Part shown: one piece after another, positions 1-10,985 of the stretch | How positions within the stretch are numbered: position 1 is the stretch's first letter | Layout: every line of letters starts with the position of its first letter | Source of the DNA: Symbiodinium kawagutii | Taxonomy: Eukaryota; Sar; Dinophyceae; Suessiales; Symbiodiniaceae | Direction of reading: 5' to 3' | DNA length: 64,000 nt | Assembly (NCBI GenBank): GCA_009767595.1 | Contig: VSDK01012768.1 | Coordinates: 116,485-180,484 of the forward strand | Position numbers and translations under genes: made by a program | Notes under the pieces: generated by a model | Told to the model about the DNA's origin: nothing | Seen by the model: the letters and a program-made list of their open reading frames with translations, nothing else | Database searches by the model: none

Positions 1-1416
1 CTAAAATGGTTCTTCCATATTTGTAGCTATGAGGAGTGTTGAGGGAATTAACAAGGTGCAAACTTTGCCAACAAGTGGTAGACCATACTGTAATGGGCAA
101 GGGTAAATCCAAATGTCAATTGACCATTGGACCATTACCAATTCAGCCATAGCTGGCGACTCACCCACCGAGGTGGATGGCTAATTTTTGTAGACCTGAC
201 TGCACGCTAAGCCACCATACTTATCAATTCTTGTCGTATGAGTGGCTTCATTCAACAGGTACGATGATACACATGCTCTGATATCTTGGCTTTATAATTA
301 TTACCGTCACGGGGAGTGAGAGAGAGAGAGAGACAAAGGGACAAAGGGATTGACTTGCTCACACAAAGACATGAATGAACATACATCCAAATTTGATAAC
401 ATATTTTTATTATTTTTCAAAATCGACCAGAAGTCTAAATCAAAAACCAAACCAGTAGAAACACCATGAACTACCAACAAGCATACATATACTTCACTGA
501 CTGCAGTAACAATAAATCCCACGCCTAGCTGACAGTAGGTGAACCGATGGTACGCTGGTCTTCATGGTCGCAACATGCCCAAAATGGTGGGCAACTTGCC
601 ATCCGGTCAGAGGTTGGGCACTGAAGCTTGGCAAGGTGGACATGTGCCGAACAATCCCGAGACTTGGCAGGAATCCCCGAACCAGCAACAATTATCCCCA
701 TATTGCCATCAACTCAATCATCGCAAGTACACATACCTGGCACACGCTAATATGAGGCAGCGTCAAAATTATTTGATTAAGGTGTATTCACAGATTTTTT
801 GGAACGCCCCCTATCGGGTTCCAAGTTTTGGAGTACTCCTTTGGGGTATCGTTTTTAGGCCGTCTCCTATCGTTTTTCGAGTAAAGTTGGCAAAGCACGT
901 GTTCATGCAACGCTTAAGCTAACGCAATTGACTACAATTTGGTGTCTGGCTCATATCATCAAGGCTTGATTTGGCCACGTGTCTACCCTGGTACTCTACG
1001 GCATGAATCAACAAAGTTGCCAACATTGACCAACCGCTCTTGGGATGATCATGCAGCTGGCCCTGCTCTTCTTGTCAAGATTTGGGCGGCAAGACTTCGT
1101 GTCGATCATCCAATCCCAACATGCCCATCGGACCAAAATCAAACCCCAAAACAGCTGTGAACATCTGTGAACCATCATCCACACCCCGAATGCTTCAGTC
1201 GTTCAAAAGCGCGCGGCAGGGAAGGAACTCTCCAAGTCTTTGAAAAAATATGTGGTTCCCTAACTAATTTTGCTTGTATCGGTGTGCGGCGCTGACCCAT
1301 GCCCATAGTGCTATGTAATCAAGTTGATGTCCTTGTCTGTCTGTCGTATCCCGGCATTGTATGATCATCTTTTCATTTAGCCGAACATGCAAAAAAGGTG
1401 GCCCCTAACGAACTAC
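1..1416. other. Mostly non-coding left flank
   Basis: This stretch has a short GA microsatellite (about 314-334) and AT-rich sequence to 500. At 540-700 there is a block with small palindromes built on GCCCAAAATGGTGGGC. At 1070-1150 the minus strand has a short open frame (GFDFGPMGMLGLDDRH...) that could be an exon, but I could not join it in phase to the gene at 1417-2145. A T-rich block at 790-900 looks like part of an unidentified repeat. Confidence 0.4.
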
Positions 1417-2145
1417 AAGTTGGTTGATGGCACGCGCGGCACAAACAATCGCGGGCTTTCAGCCACTTTTTCACTTCCGCGCCACTGCGTGTGGAAGAGG
1501 GTCTTTTTGTCAGGGTGCGCACATGCGACTTTCGTCTGATGCTTTGTTAGTTTTCTATAGTTTTCTGAAGATACGACAAAAACAACGACAGAAACTCATT
1601 TGGCGACATGGGTCCTTGAAGTTGTTTCCAGGGTCAATGAAACACCAGTCCCCAAACTGTTGCAGAAAGAACATTATGACCATTGCTTGTCTCTGTGGCA
1701 TTGACATGAGCAGGCATCCAGTTCGCGTCCAACAAGTCAAATGCACCGTGTAGCATCAACACCGCCAGGATGTGCAAGCAAAACTTGACATCCCACCCCA
1801 TCCCACCCCTGCTCCGGTAGCATCAACGTGGTCAAAGAAGTCAAATACACCCAAAAATGCATAAAACCACACCACCGTCTATGCGGCGCGTGCCAACTAC
1901 CAGGGCACTGATAGATACAACTAGCTAGGCAAAAGGCGCATCATAACCTGTTTATAACTGCTGTGAGCCTCACCGAGGTGAACACCCCATGACCTTTCTC
2001 AGCAGGGCCTGGAGTTCCACAGGTCCAGGCAATGGTCTCTGAATTCTCTGGGATGTAGGCTGCCAATCCTGAGCGAGGCCCATCGTTTCGCGATACTGTT
2101 CACCAGCCTGTTGCGCATCACCAACAGTTACCAACTCGGGCACCC
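1417..2145 (-). CDS. Unknown protein, three phase-consistent exons
   Basis: Three minus-strand exons join in one frame: 2145-1974, 1808-1646 and 1535-1417. Exon one (GVPELVTVGDAQQAGEQYRE...) ends at CCTCG before GTGAGG, phase 2. Exon two starts with one completing base after GAGCAG, contains a hydrophobic stretch (KFCLHILAVLML) and ends phase 0 before GTGTTT. Exon three starts after ATCAG (TKVACAHPDKKTLFH...) and ends before GTAGTT. A possible short last exon (LGEFLPCRALLND then stop) lies near 1210-1255 after a T-rich acceptor. The match of phase across both introns is the main support. I do not recognise the family; the start codon is not seen. Whether it is the 3' part of the kinase gene upstream is open. 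Confidence 0.55.
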
Positions 2146-2520
2146 CTTGTTTTCTCAGTACGAGATTTTTGAGGTTTAATAGAGGTTTAATAGCTACTCG
2201 TTAGCATTAAATCAGAGCGATGAATTCTTCCCAACACGGGAAACATCTTCTGCTCATGCTGTGATGCAGGTACGCCAACTGTCGTGTTGGCAACTTAGTG
2301 GATGGTTCAACACTCAGGGCATTATTATTGCGATGATCGGTGGTTCATTGCATGTTTTTGCGGCTGGTTGATGACCAACTATGTATTGGTTGATTGTTCT
2401 GCACTAAAGGTGTGGTTGAAATAATGTACTGTATCAAGTTGTGGTCATGCATCATTGATTGTTATCATCGTGATTCATCTTAAAAAATCCCTGAAAATTC
2501 ATGCTAGCTGTCGATCTCAT

Positions 2521-2602
2521 CGGTGGTTCTCAACCCCTACCTGTCAAGCAACTGATTTTTCAAACTTGTTATATAATTACTGACCGGGACTGAGAACCTA
2601 TT
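2521..2602. mobile_element. Degenerate hairpin mini-element (family 2)
   Basis: GGTGGTTCTCAACCCCTACC at the left and GGGACTGAGAACCTA at the right form an imperfect inverted repeat about 80 bp apart. It resembles the better copies at 30994-31099, 36666-36747 and 56077-56176. The rest of 2150-3590 is AT-rich, and I saw no convincing exon in it. Confidence 0.4.
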
Positions 2603-2657
2603 ATCAGCGATCGTTGCTGATCATCACATTCAGTCTGGGGCATCATTTACCTACCAT

Positions 2658-2748
2658 CTGGTTGCACCACTCCCTGTAGTTCCTTTGCTCCCCCATTAAA
2701 AGGGTACGGTACAAGGAAACCCTGGCTCCTTGGCTCCCTCCGAACCAG
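2658..2748. mobile_element. Palindromic CTGGT...ACCAG mini-element (family 1)
   Basis: A 91-bp element starts CTGGTTGCACCACTCCC and ends TCCCTCCGAACCAG, so the first and last six bases are inverted copies. It is flanked by CTACCAT on the left and TTACCAT on the right, a 6/7 match that fits a target-site duplication. The core carries the AGCTCCCCCTTTAAAGGG-type palindrome shared with copies near 13.3, 30.8 and 38.8 kb. It lies between coding blocks of the minus strand, so probably in an intron. Confidence 0.65.
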
Positions 2749-3598
2749 TTACCATCATCAGCCACTACTTTCCTCCCATGCAGGCTTTCAAAAGGCCAGC
2801 CTTTTGAAATGGAGGAAAATGAAATCATGGAACATCATTGAGCCTGGTGCATCTCTTAAATCCAAGTAAAGTTATATACGACTGGCTTCTGTTCCATAGT
2901 GCTATGCTTTGTTTTTGTCCTAGTTACACATTCCAAAATACAACGTCCCCGAAACTATCGGGTACCACCAGTTTGGTCATATCACATTGATGACAACATA
3001 CCATGAATTTCAAATCAGGTTCTCACTGACCGTTAACTAATTGCTATTTTTCGAACTGATAAATACAAACAACATCTGATGGTAAGATATCAGAATGTAC
3101 TGACTGTGGTACTACTTAGTATCAGTGGCCTTCTATATACTCCAATCATCCTTTGCAATCAAAAAACGACATTTACAAAGCAAAAATTCAAACATCATAA
3201 ATCGTGATTAAGTAATATTGAATGTCACTAAAACTTGCTACCGTTGTTATTACATATCATTTGTTCGAACAAATCTAGGTCAGTCAAGTTCATCAGTCAT
3301 GATTGTTAACCATTGTTGTCCATTCTTAGCCTCAATGAGCCAAATGCAAGTATCAATATTACAGCAACCATATCCAAAGTGCACTCATGTCCGTATATGA
3401 TAACCAGTACTCAATAACTTGTCAATTGCCACCGACCACCAGTATTGACCAATAGTGAAATAGATATTCACGTAGCATTGACCGCTACGAGCCATACCTA
3501 GAAATTTTGTTCTCCATTGTTGGCTATGCTCTCCTACATTTTTGCAACAATAATTCATGGTTGCTTTTTGCCATCAATGATCATCAACAATCCTGAAC

Positions 3599-3688
3599 CA
3601 TTATCGACCAGCATTTCAACACAAGCTTCGGAAGTATCTCCAACAGCATGGATGATTTGGCTGAACAATTGTTTTGCACCACAACCTC
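3599..3688 (-). CDS. Single internal exon, unknown protein
   Basis: A 90-nt open block runs from an acceptor (AAGTTCCAG) to a donor (GATAATG before GTTCAG) on the minus strand. It encodes GCGAKQLFSQIIHAVGDTSE followed by ACVEMLVDN, a helix-like, protein-like sequence. Phase is 2 nt in and 1 nt out. The flanking ORF is rich in low-complexity GGTTCCGGAA-type words, so part of the local sequence may be repeat-derived. Its place in the gene chain is not fixed. Confidence 0.45.
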
Positions 3689-4095
3689 CTGGAACTTTCC
3701 AGGACCTTGCTGTAGGAACTTTCATGTCAATCACTCCGAACCTTCCGGAACCAACTGATTTGCCAACTGCACTTCCAACTGCACCAGAACCTGGGCCTGG
3801 GAACCACACCGGAACACACCGGCTGCCAGCTTCTCTCGGCTGAAAGCCTCAGCCTTTGCTGCTGGGAAACTATGCAATTAACTAATCAGTCACTATAGTG
3901 ACAAACCTTATCCCATGTCCACTACTGGCATCCATGTGCTGACCATTAGTTATTGGACAAGTGCTAACAAGTAGGTGCCATTGCTAGCAAGTATTCTCTT
4001 ATGAATCGCTGCTTGGGCCGTGAGTAGCTACTATGAGAATAACTTCACTCGCCATACAGGGTCATTTGCCATGGTGATATCGCCGCAAAGCCGAC

Positions 4096-5445
4096 TTGTC
4101 CATTACTAAATCACCTTCGCCGACCCCCATCGCCACTGCGTCCCAAACACCAAAGTCGCCGAGGCATACCTTGGCCCTCAGGCCTGCCACCTGAGCACGG
4201 GCTATGGCCTTGGGAGATTGCATGTAAGGATGTGATCCGACTCTTGCCCATTACATATACATATATATCATATATTGGTGTTTCTCAAGCCATAGGGGAC
4301 CCCAAAGCTATGGTTGGTGTATTACTATAAATGACTATTTTAATGGATGATTTGGGGGTACCCCTATGGCTTCAGAAACCACCATATATACAGAAACACA
4401 ATGAAACACATGTAACACATGCATGTGCACAATTACTTGTATACATGCATACCTACACATGTTTTTTGGCCTGGGCTTCCAGAGGGTTGTAACTATCCAT
4501 TGATGACATCTGATAAAGGCAGGGTGACGCTGCCACTTTTGCATAACAAATCAAAGCCAAAAAGGAACTTTTTTTGCAGGGGCGTCCAAGGGACGATACA
4601 TGTAATATGTAATTATATTCCATTCTGTCTGTGTGCTCATGTGCCGGTGACAAAAACGTAATTTATTTCTCAGTGGGATATTGGCCAAATCTGATCCAAT
4701 TGCAAGGTTTTGTTACAGCAATCGCACCAGCAAATGGCTTTTTCCTTGACCTTTGCGGTGTATTTGCTGAGAGGTGACTTTTCTTCTCTGGTGAAGCCAC
4801 ATCTCCCCATGTGGTCCTTGTCTTGTCTTTACTCATCAGCCACGAGGTGTTGAAACCTGTCCGTGGCTATCCCACTGATCCCAGGCTACGATGAGGTTGG
4901 CTACTAGGTCCTCGCGAATGACAGATTCTGAGACTGCTTTTGGTGATTTCTTAAAATGGGGAGTACCCCAAGTTATGGTTGGCTAATTACTATGAACGAT
5001 TAATATTGGATGATTGGGGGGCACCCCCCATTTTGAGACACATCCATTTTTGATGTGGGTGGCCTACTAAAAAGCTCTGGTCAGTGTCGATTACATTGTT
5101 TGTCACATGTCAATATCAACATCACAAGGAATCATGATCAAAGATATTGCTTCACATTAATATTGGTCATGACTACGGTTTAGTGGATTTGAGTGGCTGT
5201 GCGAAAGTGCGTAATGAGTGGGTGCATCAAAAACATCACAATTCACTGGCTCCCCACTGGCCCATCCATGGGTCCCATCCCTGCACATTTCCTTGCAGTC
5301 TGCTGACAAAACTCTGCCAAGAAACCATGAGATTTCCACCTTTGATATCGCGATGGACAATTCTCAGAGTGTGCAAATGCTCAACGGCTTTCAACAATGC
5401 ATGGGTCGCAAAGGCAACCTCAGCAGCCAGCAGTTCTCCCAATCT
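4096..5445 (-). CDS. Protein kinase catalytic core, two exons
   Basis: Exon 5445-5326 encodes a kinase alpha-E helix and catalytic loop: ALLKAVEHLHTLRIV then HRDIKGGNLM, with catalytic Asp in HRD, Lys two residues on and Asn in the loop. It ends at CTCATG before GTTTCT, phase 0. Exon 4190-4096 starts after GTGCTCAG and reads VAGLRAKVCLGDFGVWD, with the metal-binding DFG. Joined in phase they give HRDIKGGNLM-VAGLRAKVCLGDFG, the normal spacing of this fold. The HRDIKxxN loop suggests Ser/Thr specificity. The start of the first exon (GGAAG acceptor) is chosen because a stop lies just upstream. I did not find the APE segment or a clear glycine loop, so the protein ends are unknown. The intron holds two hairpin elements and two further coding-like blocks. 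Confidence 0.75.
4274..4384. mobile_element. Hairpin mini-element, GGGTACCCC family
   Basis: Left end GGTGTTTCTCAAGCCATAGG and right end CCTATGGCTTCAGAAACCACC are inverted copies about 110 bp apart. The centre keeps GGGGACCCC and GGGGGTACCCC words. Related copies are at 4941-5041, 56406-56514 and 57133-57239. This copy lies in the kinase intron. Confidence 0.65.
4670..4943 (-). CDS. Two coding-like blocks inside the kinase intron
   Basis: Block 4943-4857 reads PKAVSESVIREDLVANLIVA then WDQWDSHGQ and ends at GGACAG before GTTTCA. Block 4826-4670 follows an AAAG acceptor and reads DKDHMGRCGFTREEKSPLSK, then a Cys-rich end (ICWCDCCNK) before a TGA stop. Both look like protein on the minus strand, yet they sit between the kinase HRD and DFG exons, which join perfectly without them. 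They may be a nested gene, alternative exons, or a retrocopy. I do not recognise the Cys pattern. Confidence 0.4.
4941..5041. mobile_element. Hairpin mini-element, GGGTACCCC family
   Basis: GGTGATTTCTTAAAATGGGG at the left pairs with CCCCATTTTGAGACACATCC at the right. The copy keeps GGAGTACCCC and GGGGGGCACCCCCC words. It is in the same intron as the copy at 4274-4384. Confidence 0.55.
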
Positions 5446-5933
5446 CTTCCGACCCGCATGTCAGCTTTGCCTGGCTCAGTAAGAATCTATATGTCAGGGG
5501 TACGGCACGGGTTGAAATTAATAGTAATTAATGGGGTGAGGGGCATGTCCTGCCAAACAGTTGAGTCTGTGAGATCCAGCTTTTCAGACCCAGTTGTTCA
5601 ATCTTTTTCATGTGAACTCAGCAAAAGTGACCCAGTGCTGGGGCTTAGTGCTGGATCTCGCATGACGACCAAGCATCTGGGCGTCATGTTTCATCAACCT
5701 CTGGAAGCGCCAAGAAAGTCCAAACACGATGGTTTCACCACGAAGGAAAGACCGGCCGAAGGAGTCATGTTTTTTGAAGCGCTTACTTGGAGGCTACCTT
5801 TGGTCCCGCTGAAATTCTACACTTTGTTGATTTTTTGCGGGGTTCCAAGGGGTTCCATGGCTCTTTCAAGCACAGTCCACCGTCAAATCAACCACTTCTA
5901 CCAGCGCCATCGGCAGCTTTATCACCTCCTCAC

Positions 5934-8900
5934 TGGCCCTGGGGCGGCCCCGGTAGCTGAAGGTACGGCTGGATTTGGCGCTGCCGGCATAACCGCAGTA
6001 AGGTCTCAAGTCGCCTGCTTGCTACCCGAGTTGTACTGCATAAGGTTGCAGTCATGGAGTAAGATGAACCACAAGCATTGGGCGGTTGTCAAACTGACCA
6101 ATAACTGGTTCTTGTTAGGCGTGGTGCCCCAGTTGTGTGTTTTTTGCCGGTAGTTCTTGGTCACTAAATTGAGGCATCGTTCACATGAACTATATCCGCG
6201 TGTTTTGCGTTGTGCTATTATCGGTCGATGGTTTCAACCCCATGGGTCTTCGTCAATCAGGCCTCTGTTACTAATCGCTATGGAAAAATGTCTGAAACCA
6301 TTTTTGCGTGTAGATCAGTGAGTAAATCACCAACCATGAATTTAAAACCATGCGTGTAGATCACCAAAATTCACCAACCATCACTGAGTTCAAGCCATTG
6401 CACCACTGCCGCGGCTGACCCAGGAGCTTCCGGCTCTGGAAACGGCATGCGGGAGATCAGACTGTCCAAGGTGCAGTTGCACCTGCCATCGGCATCCTAT
6501 GACATCCCATGACATCCCATGATGGGCTTGGGAGCAAAAGCTGACAACGACGACGAAAAAACCGCGGTTTGGAGAGGTTTTTTCCCCAAAAATGACACGG
6601 GTTCTCCTCCTGAAATGCTACTCCCCATAGATCAATGAAGCAGAATTTGATTTATTTTGTGTTAAGCATGCATCTGCGACACAACCCAGGGGCCGACTTG
6701 AAGGTCAGCGATCGAAGAACTGAGAGGACCAGCTGCTGAATCCAATGCCACAATGGCAAATGGTAATGGCAAATCACCAACATCCAGCTGAGTGGCGATG
6801 ATAGTAGATCCGGCTGATGATCATCCCCCGCCCAACTTTCCTCTAAGTTATTCATGTTTCCACGGCACATATCAATGGCATGCTACTGCCCGGTGGCACT
6901 TTAAATCTCAATTGGTATTTCTCTTGACGGCTACAGTACCAAGAAAAAATGCGAATGACCAAGCACCAAAATCAGTTTCATTAACCAGTTTCCTGACGTT
7001 GGACGAGTTGGGACCTCATTCCTTTACTGGAACAAATGAACGGTAATTGTAGTCACTAAAGTCTTCAACCCGAGGAAATGAATGAGGCACGAGAGGCTTA
7101 AGGTGGCAAATGTTTGTGCAAGGTGCCTCGGCCCATCGTGACCTGTTGCTCTAAGGAGCCGTGGGCCCCCCCTGCCTTTCTTGCAACAGGAAGAATCGAT
7201 GTCTGCCCTCTTCCTCTGCATCTTCCGGCTCGGTGCTCAACTTCGAAATCCTCAAATAGCAAAAATGGATTGAAACAAACTTTGAAACCGTGGGATTTGA
7301 AGGGAAGTGGGAACTGCCAACAGGCGAAAGCGACAAACCCGCGAAGAATGCCCCCTCGGTGTTAGAAAAAAATGTGTACCGGTGACACAGCTTGGCGTCC
7401 TGCGGTTGCGCATATGACCTGACATATCCTAGCACCACTGCTTCTATTCAATGCAGCCAAAGCCAAAAAGTGTACAAAAAGTGGTGCTATGTTGCACACG
7501 GTCTCTCCTGCAGTAAAATCGCGCAGAAGCGCCACAACAAAAACCTAATCAACAAGAATAGATTGCGTACTGTTATTGCTATGAAATTGCGTTAGCCTTT
7601 GGCTAAAGAACCTCACTTTCTGGAGAGATCGGAAGTTCAACTCATCTCAAATATCTCAAATAGTATCTCATCAACAGTCATTGTGGGTATCAACATACTT
7701 TACCCCATTTGTATTTGTAAACACTTGAAATGGGAACCTGGACCCTGAGATTCTCACCTACTCATTTGGTGGATACTTGGTGCGGACAAGTGCTGACCAA
7801 TGTTTTGAAACAAAAAGAGAAGACATTTTCGTTCATAAATTTCCACCAGATTACGCAGTGTTTTTGCATGGATGCTGGATGGAATGAGCCACCACTTTAG
7901 TACCACAGAGGGCGTCTTCTCATCAAATCCCTGGGATGTTTAGTAACAAATGGGCCAAACCTCCCATGAATAAGATTAATCGCCAACAGGTGACCAACAT
8001 TCGCGGTTCACCCATCATCACCATAAAATATCAAAAACTAGATATGCCCAAATGCACTTAAACATCATTTAAATCAAACAAAATGATACACACAAACATA
8101 CACATTATGTATACTATTCATTTTATTGCACATAAATAAACAAATATATATATATATATATTACAAATATATTAATAAAAACAAATATATAAATAAATAT
8201 ATTTGAATATATATATATACTTACATACATCTATATATTCTTAAAAAACAAACTTAAACATATATACCTTGCTGACATTTGCTGACATGTTCAGCAGTAG
8301 ACCAGCCATCAGCACCCGCCGCTCCAATGATCTCCCCGGGCCGCCTGGGAGACTTCCCCAACTTGGCGGAACTTGTCACGTCCAAAAGTTGCGGCGGCTC
8401 CAGGTCAGAAGTGACGTAGAAAGCTCCAAAAAAGCCCACCTGAGAAAATCACGAATGTTTTTGTTGAATGTTTTTGTTTGATCATGTATCATGTTTTCAT
8501 TTTTTCAAGCAACATAAACCTTACCCGAAAAAAAAATGAGAGTCGATTGGGAAGGGGTTTGGGCAACAAACGACTGGCCAAGCCAAACATGATGATAACT
8601 CAAAATGGCTGGCGGTGCCGTCATCTACAGACACACCTGATTTGACCAAAAAATGGCGATTTTGTCCCGCTCAATGAACCCCTGAAATAAACAAAATGGA
8701 TGGCTAAACTATCACACTGGTCCTTCATCAAACTTGGCTTGGATTAGGTGATCGTATTTGAAACATCGGACATGTCTCGGACTGCTCAAACTTTTTGATG
8801 TGAAAAACAAATACCCTGCAGGTTGGGAAACCAGCACCTGCAATGTGCAGGAAAAGTCAATACTGTGAAAGGTGATGCGCACAGCCCTTAGGGTGCACGT

Positions 8901-10049
8901 CATGCCACCAGAGTGACTATGCTCAGTGGTATGTGTGGGCAGAACTTGGTGAATCACAGGTTATCAGCCCAAACGCCGAGCGTTGGTTGATGATCCAGGG
9001 ATGGATTGGTTGCAGCGTGTGGCATACCATGGGCGACATGGAGCATGTTGCAAGCAAATGGGCGGTGCTCAATGAGAGGATGCATGGCAGCTACTGGGGC
9101 AAGAAGGGTGTGCCGAGCTATGGCGACACGCAGGATGTGGCAGCTCTGGCGGCATCCAAGGCTGGGTGCCTAACAGCCGGTGCGGTGGCTCATGCTCGGC
9201 GACCCACCAAAGACTTGTGAGATAGGAAGCTGTGCCATCATTCCTACGTTCAACCTGCAGCATGGTATGGTCTGCAGGTTGGGGGGAGTGTGAAAGGTGA
9301 TGCGCGCAGCCCTAGGGTGCACGCGTCATGCCACCAGAGGTAGTCTTCAAGCGACTATGCTCGGCGATATGGGTGGGTAGAACTCACAAATGCAGCCCCT
9401 CCCTCAAAAGAACATAAGTTGATGATCTAGGTTCAGATTCATGCACGCTTCTTGCACGCAGGGATAGCAACAACGAAGCTGAACGCGGTGCTGTGTGGCA
9501 AATAAACTGCCGATTCACCTTGGCGTATTCACCTGCAAATCTCCTAAAATCTTGGGTCCTGAACATTTTTCAGGGTTTCGGGTTTCGTTGAAATCTGTTA
9601 ACTGGTTGCTGGGAAAATCTACAGATTCCCCATGATTGGTGGTAAAGAAAAGATTCATGATTTTTTTCCATCAACCGTCCCAGTGATGAAAGCAAACCAT
9701 CAATGCCGCGGGTCTGCTATTTACCTGGATATGCATGAGTACAAGCATGTATCTCGTTCGAGTTTCATCAAAAAAAGAGCGGCGGAATGGAACATATATA
9801 ACAGAATGAAAAAATAGAAATGAATAGAGAAACAAATAAAGCAAACCATAATTACATAAACACATATCATTGTATCATACATGATATATTTTCAATATTA
9901 TGCTTATATTATCCGGGCTTCTCCAAGCTCATACCATAGTTGCCCAGTAACCTCTCGCAGCGCGCCAAGGATACCAAGGCACTATGTAAGGATTCCGGGG
10001 AATGGCGGCAAGCATCTTTGCCTCGCGCATTAGGTCCGTCTCCACGGTC
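5934..10049 (-). CDS. Ten-exon gene, unknown protein
   Basis: Ten minus exons join without a frame break: 10049-9975, 9558-9388, 8781-8718, 8681-8637, 8439-8268, 7507-7380, 7250-7143, 6787-6698, 6496-6379 and 6014-5934, about 350 codons. Each has an AG acceptor and a GT donor. Sample peptides: TVETDLMREAKMLAAIPRNP, GFIERDKIAIFWSNQ, VGFFGAFYVTSDLEPPQLLD, APLFVHFLALAALNRSSGAR, FAIVALDSAAGPLSSSIADL, DLRPYCGYAGSAKSSR. Reading through after 6698 instead reaches a TAA at 6662, so a shorter form ending there is possible. The exon at 10049-9975 resembles a kinase alpha-C helix region, but this is weak. It may continue into the kinase core downstream; joining exons in 5446-5933 were not resolved. A possible first exon with ATG lies near 10215-10080. 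Confidence 0.6.
8041..8262. repeat. AT-rich intron tract with TA microsatellites
   Basis: This stretch is dominated by ATA/TAT words, with TA runs near 8145-8160 and 8208-8218 and repeated AAATAAACAAATATAT-type words. It ends right at the donor (GTATAT) of the exon at 8268-8439 and fills part of the intron. Confidence 0.6.
8864..9388 (+). mobile_element. TRIM-like miniature LTR retrotransposon
   Basis: Two direct repeats flank a short core. The 5' LTR is 8864-8958 (95 bp) and the 3' LTR 9289-9388 (100 bp). Both start TGTGAAAGGTGATGCGC and end CACA, so they have TG...CA ends. Flanks are AATAC and AATGC, a 4/5 match for a 5-bp target duplication. The 5' LTR is followed by GGTTATCAGCCC, similar to a primer site for initiator Met tRNA. 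The 3' LTR is preceded by the purine tract GGTTGGGGGGAG. The core has no reverse transcriptase or integrase. It has one plus-strand ORF (8933-9220, NAERWLMIQGWIGCSVWHTM...) of unknown origin. The LTRs differ by several substitutions and small indels, so it is not very recent. Confidence 0.75.
8933..9220 (+). CDS. ORF inside the TRIM-like element
   Basis: This 95-codon frame begins with GTG inside the 5' LTR and ends TGA before the purine tract. It encodes WAVLNERMHGSYWGKKGVPS and an Ala-rich tail (DVAALAASKAGCLTAGAVAH). Codon use is GC-rich and protein-like. It shows no gag zinc knuckle, protease or polymerase motif. It is the only well-supported frame on the plus strand of the window. It may be a gag remnant or captured host sequence. 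Confidence 0.35.
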   Translation: MWAELGESQVISPNAERWLMIQGWIGCSVWHTMGDMEHVASKWAVLNERMHGSYWGKKGVPSYGDTQDVAALAASKAGCLTAGAVAHARRPTKDL

Positions 10050-10403
10050 CTGGGTGCAACATCCAGAGGAGGCGCCCGAGATTTTTGTTGGGAGATCCCA
10101 CTGGGTCAACCACACCTACGATGAGCAAATACTGATTCACCAAGAAAACATGAGGGTCGCCAGTGGCCAGTCTTTCATCACCTACTGATCCACCATCTAT
10201 TTGGTCCATACTCCCTGGGCCTTAACAGGAAAATCCTGGGTATCAATGTATTGACTCAGGGTCAGTTGAGCCCCTGTGGCTGTTCACCTCCGGTCCGATG
10301 ATGATTTGGACCACCGATGGAAGGATGGGGATTGACAAATGCCACACCCTACGCTGACAAGGAAGGTCATGGTCATGAGATGGTGGTGCTGACTATGATG
10401 GTG

Positions 10404-10407
10404 ACGC

Positions 10408-10467
<60 letters not shown>

Positions 10468-10618
10468 CGATGATGATGAGAATGATGATGACGATGATTA
10501 TCATGATGACAATGATGACAATGATGGTTGCAATGGTTATGATGATTATGATGATGACGATGATTATGATGATGACGATGATGATGATGATGATGATGAC
10601 GATGATGACGATGATGAC

Positions 10619-10650
<32 letters not shown>

Positions 10651-10651
10651 C

Positions 10652-10716
<65 letters not shown>

Positions 10717-10796
10717 CGATGATGACGATGATGACGATGATGACGACGATGATGATGATGATGACGATGATGATGATGATGATGATGATGACGATG

Positions 10797-10850
<54 letters not shown>

Positions 10851-10985
10851 GTTGCAATGGTTATGATGATTATGATGATGACGATGATGATGATGATGAT
10901 GATGACGACGACGATGATGACAATGATGGTTGCGATGATTATGATGATGACGATGATGACAATGATGGTTACAATGATTATGATT
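10404..10985. repeat. Long ATG/TGA trinucleotide microsatellite
   Basis: About 580 bp of (TGA)n interrupted by TGACGA, TGATTATGATGATGACGATG and GGTTGCAATGG units. The longer words recur (near 10505-10570, 10850-10890 and 10930-10985), so the array has higher-order structure. Long poly-Met and poly-Ser frames here are by-products. Confidence 0.9.

Noticed and set aside
5218-6153. 311-codon plus-strand ORF
   Set aside because: It is the longest plus frame but lies antisense to the HRD kinase exon and to other phase-consistent minus exons; it is a shadow of GC-rich coding sequence.
9940-10188. Plus ORF of 82 codons (EAPEIFVGRSHWVNHTYDEQ)
   Set aside because: It overlaps the minus exon 10049-9975, which joins in phase to nine further exons; the plus frame has no partner.
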